In this document: one piece after another, positions 1 to 5,905 of the stretch
Layout: every line of letters begins with the position of its first letter
Numbering within the stretch: the stretch's first letter is position 1
NCBI GenBank assembly: GCA_001770355.1
Contig: MEQV01000123.1
Location: forward strand, 1-6,631
Length of the DNA: 6,631 nucleotides
Reading direction: 5' to 3'
Origin: Betaproteobacteria bacterium RIFCSPLOWO2_02_FULL_62_17
GTDB taxonomy: Bacteria; Pseudomonadota; Gammaproteobacteria; Burkholderiales; SG8-39
Program-made: the position numbers and the translations under genes
The notes under the pieces: generated by a model
What the model was told of the DNA's origin: nothing
The model's input: only the letters and a program-made list of their open reading frames with translations
The model's database searches: none

Positions 1-669
1 CGCGCATTGGCGAGATTGCGCAGCCGCAAGATCGATACCCGGCAGGCGCCGGTGCTGTTCGAGGCGCCCATCGCCAACAGCCTGCTCGGGCATTTCGTTT
101 CCGCGGTCAGCGGCGGCAGTCTGTACCGCAAAACTTCTTTTCTGCTCGACAGTATTGGACAGAAGGTTTTTTCGCCCGTTGTGAACCTGTCCGAAAGGCC
201 ATTTCTGCCGCGCGGCCATGCCAGCGGCTGCTACGACGACGAAGGCGTGCAGGCGCACGATCGCGAGGTGGTGAGCGCGGGCGTGATTCAGGGATATTTT
301 CTATCCAGCTATTCGGCGCGCAAACTTGGCATGCCTACTACCGGCAACGCGGGCGGCAACTACAACCTGATCCTGCAGCCGGGCGAGCGCGACTTCGCCG
401 GGATGCTCCGGGAAATGGGGCGTGGCCTGCTGGTCACCGAACTCATGGGACAGGGCATTAATCCGGTGACCGGCGATTACTCGCGCGGTGCCGCGGGCTA
501 CTGGGTGGAGGGCGGCGAAATACAGTTTCCGGTGGAGGAGATCACCATCGCCGGCAATCTGCGCGACATGTTCCGGTCGATCGCCGCCATCGGCAACGAC
601 ACGCTGGTGCGCGGCTCGCGCCAATGCGGATCGATATTGCTGGAGCAGATGACCATCGCCGGAAGTTAG
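1..669 (+). CDS. pmbA: Metalloprotease-related protein PmbA (TldE), C-terminal half, 5' partial
   Basis: This is the end of a PmbA/TldE protein: 222 residues and a TAA-type stop region at the end, against roughly 450 residues for the whole family, so about half lies left of the window. The frame is open to base 1, so the TTG at base 7 is not a real start. Diagnostic blocks seen are PVLFEAP, the SAVSGGSLYRKTSFLLDS stretch, a G-rich GNAGGNYNL segment, and the C-terminal RQCGSILLEQMTIAG block, which closely resembles the end of E. coli PmbA. In the family, PmbA pairs with TldD to form a cytoplasmic metalloprotease that unfolds and cleaves peptides (microcin B17 maturation, CcdA turnover). The zinc-binding HExxH motif belongs to TldD, and none is seen here, as expected for the PmbA partner. 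No tldD is visible. The glycosyltransferase gene follows after 32 bases on the same strand. Confidence 0.93.
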   Translation, partial: RALARLRSRKIDTRQAPVLFEAPIANSLLGHFVSAVSGGSLYRKTSFLLDSIGQKVFSPVVNLSERPFLPRGHASGCYDDEGVQAHDREVVSAGVIQGYFLSSYSARKLGMPTTGNAGGNYNLILQPGERDFAGMLREMGRGLLVTELMGQGINPVTGDYSRGAAGYWVEGGEIQFPVEEITIAGNLRDMFRSIAAIGNDTLVRGSRQCGSILLEQMTIAGS

Positions 670-684
670 ACACCGGCCGCCTGA

Positions 685-692
685 AAGGGGGT
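685..692 (+). promoter_or_regulatory. Ribosome binding site deciding the glycosyltransferase start
   Basis: The purine-rich AAGGGGGT lies about 9 bases before the ATG at 702 and resembles the AAGGAGGT consensus. The earlier in-frame ATG at 624 is inside pmbA, has no such site, and would add 26 residues that match no known part of the family. This supports 702 as the true start. Confidence 0.6.
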
Positions 693-701
693 GTAGGCGC
701 G

Positions 702-2429
702 ATGCTCCGACGTCTTTTGCATGCCGTGTCGAGGCACACGCCGGCCGCGGCCCGGCTCAACGAGGAGGGAATCCGATCCTGGCACGCGGGCGAATTATCC
801 GCCGCGGAAGAATTTTTCCGGCGCGCGCTGCAGGCGCGGCCGCGCTATGCTGCGGCATGCTCGAACTTGGGCATGGTGCTGGCCGAGCAGCGGCAATTTG
901 GCGAAGGTCTCGATCTTCTGACGCGCGCCGTGGAAATCGATGCCGGGCACGCCGGCGCGCGCGTCAACCTCGCCAATACGCTCGCCTATGATGGGCAGAT
1001 AGATGCGGCGTTGACACACTATGAGGCGGCATTGCGCCTCGAACCGGAAAATGCCGCCGCGCGCATCAATTTCATCAAGCCCTGCATGGACGCATGCCGC
1101 TGGGACGATGCCGAGGCGGAGACTGCGCGGCTGTCCGGATTGCACCGCGGCGGCATGACCGAATGGACCTCGCAGGTGCTGCCTTTCGTGTCCTTGCTGC
1201 TGCCGCTCCCGGCATCGATGCAAATCGCGGTGGCACGCAGTCATTCGGCCATGCTGACCGCCCGCTATGCTCCATTGCGCGCCCGCATGCGGGCACTGCG
1301 GCCGCCGGATCGTGCCGGCGCAAAGATCCGCATCGCCTACCTGTCGGGAGACTTCCGCAATAACGCGGTGGGCCACCAGACGGCGGGAATGTTCGGCTGC
1401 CACGATCGCGGGCGCTTCGAGGCCCACGCTTATTCCTGGGGCCACGACGATGGCAGCGAATGGCGGCGCCGCATCGCGGCGGGGTGTGAGCGCTTCGTCG
1501 ACATTCGCGGCGAATCCTTCGAGCAAAGCGCCGCGCGGATCGCCCGCGATGGCATGCACATTCTGGTGAATCTGTCCGGTTACGGCGGCGGCAACCGCAA
1601 TGAAATATTCGCCATGCGTCCGGCGCCGCTGCAGGTTCAATGGCTCGGCTATCCGGGGACCATGGCGGCAGATTTCATCGACTACGTCGTGGCCGATGCG
1701 ATGGTGCTGCCCGCATCGATGCAGTCCGGATTCACCGAAGCGATCGCCCGCCTGCCGCATTGTTATCAGGTCAACGATGACCGGCAGCCGATCGCCGCTG
1801 CCACGCCCGCGCGCGCGGATTGCGGACTTCCGGACCGGGGCTTTGTATTCTGCAGTTTCAACCAGAGCTATAAGGTGGACCGCGCGGTATTTGCGTGCTG
1901 GATGCGGCTGCTTGCCGCCGTACCGGGCAGCGTTTTGTGGTTGCTGGTGACCAGCCAGGGGGGGCGCGCGAATCTTCGCGCCGCTGCCGCCGCAGCCGGC
2001 GTGGCGCCGGAAAGAATCGTTTTTGCAACGCCGTTGCCCAAGGCGGAGCACCTTGCGCGGCACGGCCTGGCCGATCTGTTTCTCGATACCTGGCGCGTCA
2101 ACGGCGGCACCACGGCGAGCGATGCGCTGTGGGCCGGGCTGCCGCTGGTTTCATTTGCGGGACAGGGATTCGGCACCCGTGTTGCTGCGAGCCTGCTTAA
2201 GTGCCTCGGCCTCGACGAACTGATCGCCGCGGACCGGCAGGACTATGAGCGGATTGCCCTTGCTCTGGCGCGTGATCCGGCGGCGCTGGGCGGACTGCGC
2301 AAGCGCCTGTCGCATGCACGCACCACCGGCACCCTGTTCAATACCGCGGGTTTTGTGCATGACTTCGAGGCGCTGCTGGAGACGATGATGCGGCGGCATC
2401 GCGAAGGCCTGCCGCCGGCAAGTTGTTGA
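702..2429 (+). CDS. TPR-repeat SPINDLY/OGT-family glycosyltransferase (Glyco_transf_41)
   Basis: The 575-residue protein has TPR repeats at about residues 16-49, 50-83 and 84-117, with a degenerate fourth to about 140. A linker follows, and then an O-GlcNAc-transferase-like GT-B catalytic region spans about 208-562. Family landmarks seen are SGDFRN (215-220), DGMHILVN (H286), RPAPLQVQWLGYPGT (306-320), FNQSYK (Q388, K391), PLPKAEH (K447, H450) and TTASDALWAGLP (D474). These match human OGT H558, Q839/K842, K898/H901 and D925. Two usual histidines are replaced: the H498 position is N221 and the H920 position is G469. The family transfers a sugar, often GlcNAc from UDP-GlcNAc, to protein Ser/Thr in the cytoplasm; HMW1C-type relatives modify Asn. 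No signal peptide or membrane segment is seen. The likely role is protein glycosylation, with the target unknown and activity uncertain given the substitutions. It is probably co-transcribed with pmbA. Start 702 was chosen over 624 for its ribosome binding site and lack of overlap. Confidence 0.88.
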   Translation: MLRRLLHAVSRHTPAAARLNEEGIRSWHAGELSAAEEFFRRALQARPRYAAACSNLGMVLAEQRQFGEGLDLLTRAVEIDAGHAGARVNLANTLAYDGQIDAALTHYEAALRLEPENAAARINFIKPCMDACRWDDAEAETARLSGLHRGGMTEWTSQVLPFVSLLLPLPASMQIAVARSHSAMLTARYAPLRARMRALRPPDRAGAKIRIAYLSGDFRNNAVGHQTAGMFGCHDRGRFEAHAYSWGHDDGSEWRRRIAAGCERFVDIRGESFEQSAARIARDGMHILVNLSGYGGGNRNEIFAMRPAPLQVQWLGYPGTMAADFIDYVVADAMVLPASMQSGFTEAIARLPHCYQVNDDRQPIAAATPARADCGLPDRGFVFCSFNQSYKVDRAVFACWMRLLAAVPGSVLWLLVTSQGGRANLRAAAAAAGVAPERIVFATPLPKAEHLARHGLADLFLDTWRVNGGTTASDALWAGLPLVSFAGQGFGTRVAASLLKCLGLDELIAADRQDYERIALALARDPAALGGLRKRLSHARTTGTLFNTAGFVHDFEALLETMMRRHREGLPPASC

Positions 2430-2482
2430 GTACGGCTTTGCGGTGCCATAACCCCGGCTCCTTCCGATTCAGCCTGTTCGAC

Positions 2483-2488
2483 TATACT
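2483..2488 (+). promoter_or_regulatory. Candidate -10 element upstream of the TRAP binding-protein gene
   Basis: TATACT lies in the 122-base gap (2430-2551) between the glycosyltransferase and the binding protein, 63 bases before the ATG. It differs from the sigma-70 consensus TATAAT at one base. No convincing TTGACA-like element lies 16-18 bases upstream, so this is a weak candidate, perhaps activator-dependent. No clear terminator hairpin was found in the gap, so read-through from the upstream gene is also possible. Confidence 0.33.
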
Positions 2489-2542
2489 GATAGCACATGA
2501 ACCGGGAGTTGTTTCGTTGCCCGCTGCCCCACAACATTTGCT

Positions 2543-2548
2543 GGAGGA
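2543..2548 (+). promoter_or_regulatory. Ribosome binding site of the TRAP binding protein
   Basis: GGAGGA is a strong Shine-Dalgarno match placed 3 bases before the ATG at 2552, slightly closer than usual. It fixes the start, which also places a twin-arginine signal at residues 3-4. Confidence 0.7.
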
Positions 2549-2551
2549 ATC

Positions 2552-3700
2552 ATGAAAAGGCGTTCGTTTCTGACAAAACTTGGGGCAGGTGTCGCCGCCG
2601 GAGCGGTAGCCGCGCCGGCCATCGCCCAGCAGCAGCCAAGCGTGCAGTGGCGCATGGCATCGAGTTTCCCCAAGAATCTCGACGCGCTGTTCGGCACCGC
2701 GGAGCAGATTGCCCGGCGTGTTTCAGAAGTGACCGAAGGTCGCTTCCAGATTCGCGTTGCCGCCGCGGGTGAACTGGTGCCGCCGCTGCAGGTTCTGGAT
2801 GCGACGCAGGCCGGCACCGTGGAGTGCTGCCATACCGCGCCCTACTATTACGTCGGCAAGGACCCGGCATTCGCCTTTGGCACCGCCGTTCCCTTTGGCC
2901 TGAACGCACGCCAGCAGAATGCGTGGAAGTACTTCGGCGGCGGCAATGAAGCCATGGCTTTGCTGTACAAGGAGTACGGTGTAGTGGGTTTCTCGGCGGG
3001 CAACACCGGCACGCAGATGGCCGGCTGGTACCGCAAGGAGATCAAGAGCGTCGCCGATCTCAAAGGCCTGAAGATGCGCATTGCCGGCCTGGCGGGACAG
3101 GTACTCGCCAAGCTTGGCGTGGTGCCCACCCAGATTCCGGCGGGTGAAATCTATCCTTCGCTTGAGCGCGGCGCCATCGACGCCGCGGAATGGGTCGGAC
3201 CGTACGACGACGAGCGCCTCGGCCTGTACAAGGTGGCGAAGTTCTATTACTACCCGGGCTGGTGGGAAGGTTCGGCGGAACTGACGTTTTTCGTCAATGA
3301 AAAGAAGTGGGCGGAACTGCCCAAGCATTATCAGGCGGCGCTGGAAGGCGCTTGCGCGGAGGCCAACGCATTGATGCTTGCCAAGTACGACGCGAGGAAT
3401 CCGGAGGCGCTGCGCAAACTCATTGGCGATGGCGCGCAGTTGCGCGCGCTCCCGCGGCCGGTCATGGAGGCGGCGCTCAAGGCGGCCAACGAGCTCTACG
3501 ACGAGCTGTCGGCGAAGAGTCCGCATTGGAAGCGCATCTACGAGCAATGGCGCAAATTCCGCGCCGACCAGTTTCTGTGGTTCCGCGTGGCGGAAAGCAG
3601 CTACGACAACTTCGCCTTCACCGGCGTGCCTGCCAGTGAACGCGCCGCGGGCGCTGCCAAGGCTGCCGCCAAAGGGGCGGCAAAAGGCGCCGCTAGATAA
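2552..3700 (+). CDS. TRAP transporter substrate-binding protein (DctP family, TakP/FcbT1-like)
   Basis: The 382-residue protein is an exported solute-binding protein of the DctP family, in the mannitol/chloroaromatic-type group that includes TakP (2-oxoacids) and FcbT1 (4-chlorobenzoate). The N-terminus is a Tat signal: RRSFLTK at 3-9, an Ala/Gly-rich hydrophobic stretch, and likely cleavage after AIA at 25. Family landmarks are WRMASSFPKNLD (33-44), NTGTQMAGWY (151-160), LKGLKMRIAGL (170-180) with the conserved ligand-binding arginine R176, and ERGAIDAAEWVGPYDD (205-220). Q155, E213 and W214 are at positions likely to hold ligand and cation in TakP-type proteins (inferred). The role is to capture an organic acid in the periplasm and deliver it to DctQ-DctM; the actual substrate cannot be read from sequence. 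The last 18 residues (365-382) form an odd Ala/Gly/Lys tail. The gene converges on its presumed permease genes rather than sharing their operon. Confidence 0.93.
   Translation: MKRRSFLTKLGAGVAAGAVAAPAIAQQQPSVQWRMASSFPKNLDALFGTAEQIARRVSEVTEGRFQIRVAAAGELVPPLQVLDATQAGTVECCHTAPYYYVGKDPAFAFGTAVPFGLNARQQNAWKYFGGGNEAMALLYKEYGVVGFSAGNTGTQMAGWYRKEIKSVADLKGLKMRIAGLAGQVLAKLGVVPTQIPAGEIYPSLERGAIDAAEWVGPYDDERLGLYKVAKFYYYPGWWEGSAELTFFVNEKKWAELPKHYQAALEGACAEANALMLAKYDARNPEALRKLIGDGAQLRALPRPVMEAALKAANELYDELSAKSPHWKRIYEQWRKFRADQFLWFRVAESSYDNFAFTGVPASERAAGAAKAAAKGAAKGAAR
3645..3697 (+). repeat. Imperfect tandem AAK-type codon repeat in the binding-protein tail
   Basis: The last coding stretch encodes a low-complexity Ala/Gly/Lys tail with three lysines spaced four residues apart (370, 374, 378), as AAK, AAAK and GAAK units. 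It lies beyond the conserved DctP fold. Such basic tails resemble those of histone H1-like or polymer-binding bacterial proteins, but no function is assigned here. Synonymous codon differences between the units mean it is not a very fresh slippage event. Confidence 0.6.
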
Positions 3701-3740
3701 GACCGCCGTCGCATAAATCTCGCGCCGGCTGTTGCAGGCA

Positions 3741-3763
3741 GCGCGGCAAGCTTTTTGCCGCGC
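3741..3763. terminator. Hairpin of repeat copy 1, likely bidirectional terminator
   Basis: GCGCGGCAA pairs with TTGCCGCGC across a five-base loop (GCTTT), giving a 9-bp GC-rich stem 40 bases after the binding-protein stop. It sits between two convergent genes, where a two-way terminator is expected. No proper T-run follows on either strand, so termination by structure alone is less certain; the hairpin may instead stabilise mRNA 3' ends. Confidence 0.6.
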
Positions 3764-3815
3764 GGTCCTATATAAGACCGCCGTCGCATAAATCTCGCGC
3801 CGGCTGTTACAAGCA

Positions 3816-3838
3816 GCGCGGCAAGCTTTTTGCCGCGC
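3816..3838. terminator. Hairpin of repeat copy 2, likely bidirectional terminator
   Basis: This is the same 9-bp stem and GCTTT loop as in copy 1, exactly 75 bases further on. It is the first structure met by transcripts leaving the permease operon on the - strand, about 18 bases past that stop codon. It also lacks a following T-run on either strand. The stem is base-for-base identical to copy 1, whereas the flanking bases have drifted. Confidence 0.6.
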
Positions 3839-3855
3839 GATCCAAAAGAAGGGTT

Positions 3856-5349
3856 TTAGCGACCGGATTTGAACTGCCGCTGGATGTCCGAGGCGGCGTC
3901 GTCTTCCTGAGACGCACCGCTCTGCGCCGCGGGCGTCTCACCGGAGGCGGTGGGTTCGCCAGCCGTGCCGCGCTCCGGCTCCTCCAGCTGTATGTCCACT
4001 TTGGCCGGGTCGATCGATTCATGCCGGGGCACAAAATCGGTCACCAAGCCCGGCCAGTAGATCAGGATGGCCACCAGCATCACTTGCAACCCCACCCAGG
4101 GCACCGCTCCCCAGTAGATATCCGAGCTTTTCACTTCCTTCGGTGCGATGCCGCGCAGGTAGAACAACGCCAGGCCAAACGGCGGATGCATGAAGGAGGT
4201 CTGCATGTTCGCGCCGAGCAGCACGCCGAACCAGATGAGGTCTATGCCCAGCTTCTGGGCCACCGGCGCGAGCAGCGGGATGATGATGAAGGCGATCTCA
4301 AAAAAATCGAGGAAGAAGGCGAGGAAAAACACGAACAAATTGACGACTATCAGGAAGCCCACCACGCCGCCCGGCAGCGAAGTGAGCAGCCCTTCCAGCC
4401 ACAGGTCGCCATCCACGCCGCGGAATACCAGCGAGAACACCGTGGAACCGATCAGTATGTAAATCACCATGGCGGTAATGCGCATGGTGGTAGCCAAGCC
4501 TTGGTGCAACAGCGGCCAGGTCAGGCGCCGGTGCATGGCCGCCAGCGCGAGCGCGCCCACCGCGCCCATGGCGCCGGCCTCCGTGGGCGTCGCGAGGCCG
4601 AGAAAGATGGTGCCCAGCACCAGGAAAATCAGCACCAGCGAAGGCACCATGCCCCACATCACCTTGGCAAGCAGCGCTGTGCCACGCAGCGTGCGCGCCT
4701 CCGCGGGCAGGGCCGGCATGGCTTTGGGGCGGATGATGCTGAGCACCGCCACGTAGACGCAGAACAGCAGCACCTGCACGATGCTGGGCCCGATCGCGCC
4801 CGCGTACATGTCGCCCACCGAGCGGCCCAGCTGGTCGGCCAGGATAACCAGCACCAGCGAGGGCGGAATCAGCTGCGTGATGGTGCCCGAGGCGGCGATC
4901 ACGCCGGTGGCGAGCCTCATGTCGTAGCCGTAGCGCATCATCACGGAGAGCGAAATCAGGCCCATGGCGATTACCGAGGCGGCGACGGTACCGGTGATCG
5001 CGCCCAGGATCGCGCCGACGACGATCACCGCGTAGGCGAGCCCGCCGCGCACCGGGCCGAACAGCTGGCCCATGCCCTCCAGCAGGTCTTCGGCCAGGCC
5101 GCAGCGCTCCAGGATGGCGCCCATGAAGGTGAAGAACGGGATAGCGAGCAGCAACTCGTTGGAGAGGATGCCGAACACGCGCTCCGGCAGCGCCTGCAGC
5201 AACGCGAACTGGAAAAACCCCAGTTCGATGCCGATGAAGCCGAAGAACAGGCCCACCGCCGCGAGCGAGAAAGCCACCGGATAGCCGATCAGCATGAACA
5301 CGACCAGGCCGCCGAACATCAGCGGCGCCATCAGCTCTCGGGTAATCAT
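3856..5349 (-). CDS. TRAP transporter large permease (DctM family)
   Basis: The 497-residue protein is strongly hydrophobic, with around a dozen membrane segments between residues 7 and 435. It is the transport-carrying subunit of a TRAP system, which imports organic acids by sodium symport. Landmarks are GAILGAITGTVAAS (112-125), GTITQLIPPSLVLV (155-168), LATPTEAGAMGAVG (252-265), FFLDFFEIAFIIIPLLAP (346-361+) and QTSFMHPPFGLALFYLRG (383-400). The last two are typical of the mannitol/chloroaromatic-type large permease group (FcbT3/TakM-like). Residues about 440-497 form a hydrophilic, partly acidic tail after the last membrane segment. The start at 5349 has only a weak GGA site about 10 bases upstream. 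It lies 16 bases after dctQ, so translation probably relies on coupling. M7 (5331) is a possible alternative start. Databases would usually label it dctM; the C4-dicarboxylate substrate implied by that name is not supported. Confidence 0.93.
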   Translation of the reverse strand: MITRELMAPLMFGGLVVFMLIGYPVAFSLAAVGLFFGFIGIELGFFQFALLQALPERVFGILSNELLLAIPFFTFMGAILERCGLAEDLLEGMGQLFGPVRGGLAYAVIVVGAILGAITGTVAASVIAMGLISLSVMMRYGYDMRLATGVIAASGTITQLIPPSLVLVILADQLGRSVGDMYAGAIGPSIVQVLLFCVYVAVLSIIRPKAMPALPAEARTLRGTALLAKVMWGMVPSLVLIFLVLGTIFLGLATPTEAGAMGAVGALALAAMHRRLTWPLLHQGLATTMRITAMVIYILIGSTVFSLVFRGVDGDLWLEGLLTSLPGGVVGFLIVVNLFVFFLAFFLDFFEIAFIIIPLLAPVAQKLGIDLIWFGVLLGANMQTSFMHPPFGLALFYLRGIAPKEVKSSDIYWGAVPWVGLQVMLVAILIYWPGLVTDFVPRHESIDPAKVDIQLEEPERGTAGEPTASGETPAAQSGASQEDDAASDIQRQFKSGR

Positions 5350-5365
5350 GCGAACTGTTCCGGCG

Positions 5366-5905
5366 TCACTGCAGCGGCTTCTCGTAGTGCGGCGGTGTGG
5401 GGCAGTCGCCGGTGAGCGCGCCGACGCGCTTGATGATCTCCGAGATGCCCTGCAGGCTGATCAGCAGAAAACCCGCCGGGACCAGCAGTTTTACCGGCCA
5501 GCGCAGCAGGCCGCCGGCGTTGGCCGAGGTTTCACCGAGCAGCCAGGAGTTGGCGAACATCGGCCAGGCCAGCCATCCCATGATGATCGTTGCCGGCAAC
5601 AGGAACAGCAGCCCGCCGAGGATGTCGACCCAGATCTGCGCGCGCGTCGACAGACGTCCGTAGACGACGTCTACGCGGACATGCTCGTTCATTTTCAAGG
5701 TATACGGCGCGCCCAGCATCACCACACCGGCGAACAGGTACCACTGGATCTCCAGCCAGGCATTGGAGCCAAGGCTCAAGCTGTATCTCGCCAGCGCGTT
5801 ACCGGCGCTGATCAGGCAGGCAAGCAGAACCAGCCAGGTGGCCAGGCGTCCGAAGCGCTCGTTGAGCCAGTCGATAGCCCTGGAAAACGCGATCAAGGAA
5901 TGCAT
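5366..5905 (-). CDS. TRAP transporter small permease (DctQ family)
   Basis: The 179-residue protein has the normal DctQ size, with four predicted membrane segments at about residues 22-41, 52-69, 90-111 and 132-155. The core EIQWYLFAGVVMLGAPYTLKMNEHVRVDVVY lies between about 52 and 82 and is typical of the family; the NEHVRVDV block is the conserved cytosolic loop. DctQ is the small membrane subunit that holds DctM and helps dock the loaded binding protein. Its ATG shares one base with the stop of the upstream oxidoreductase (TGATG on the - strand), and no clear Shine-Dalgarno is visible, so translational coupling is likely. The C-terminus (DCPTPPHYEKPLQ) is short and soluble. Confidence 0.92.
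   Translation of the reverse strand: MHSLIAFSRAIDWLNERFGRLATWLVLLACLISAGNALARYSLSLGSNAWLEIQWYLFAGVVMLGAPYTLKMNEHVRVDVVYGRLSTRAQIWVDILGGLLFLLPATIIMGWLAWPMFANSWLLGETSANAGGLLRWPVKLLVPAGFLLISLQGISEIIKRVGALTGDCPTPPHYEKPLQ

Larger units (their letters stand above)
3693..3843. repeat. Two-copy 75-bp tandem repeat with internal hairpin
   Basis: Bases 3693-3768 and 3768-3843 align at a fixed 75-base offset with only four differences (3696/3771, 3734/3809, 3737/3812, 3765/3840). The first copy begins within the last codons of the binding-protein gene and includes its stop. The second ends 12 bases before the end of the permease gene. Each copy contains one GC-rich hairpin (3741-3763 and 3816-3838). 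The arms of copy 1, 3697-3706 and 3762-3771, are also inverted repeats (9 of 10 pairs), so the whole unit could fold into a longer structure. The simplest reading is a tandem duplication of the gene's terminator segment. A REP/BIME-like or other dispersed element is the alternative, testable by looking for further genomic copies. Confidence 0.9.

Noticed and set aside
624..701. Upstream ATG extension of the glycosyltransferase overlapping pmbA
   Set aside because: It would add 26 residues unlike the family, overlaps pmbA by 46 bases and has no ribosome site, whereas the ATG at 702 has a strong one.
795..2063. 422-codon open frame on the - strand
   Set aside because: It is antisense to the glycosyltransferase, which has clear motifs over the same stretch; the Arg/Ala/His-rich product matches nothing and reflects GC-driven lack of stops.
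2430..2551. Riboswitch, small RNA or terminator in the gap before the binding-protein gene
   Set aside because: No stable hairpin with a T-run and no recognisable riboswitch core was seen in 122 bases; only a weak -10 candidate and the ribosome site can be named.
2723..3547. 274-codon open frame on the - strand
   Set aside because: It is the shadow of the TRAP binding-protein gene; no family motifs and Arg/Leu/Ala-rich composition.
3693..3843. Possible CRISPR array
   Set aside because: There are only two directly abutting 75-base copies with no unique spacers between them, so this is a tandem duplication.
4021..5415. Long 464-codon open frame on the + strand, rich in His, Gln, Arg and Glu
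   Set aside because: It lies wholly antisense to the DctM gene. Its composition is what results from reading the opposite strand of a high-GC gene, it has no recognisable domain, and the opposite strand encodes a clear family member.
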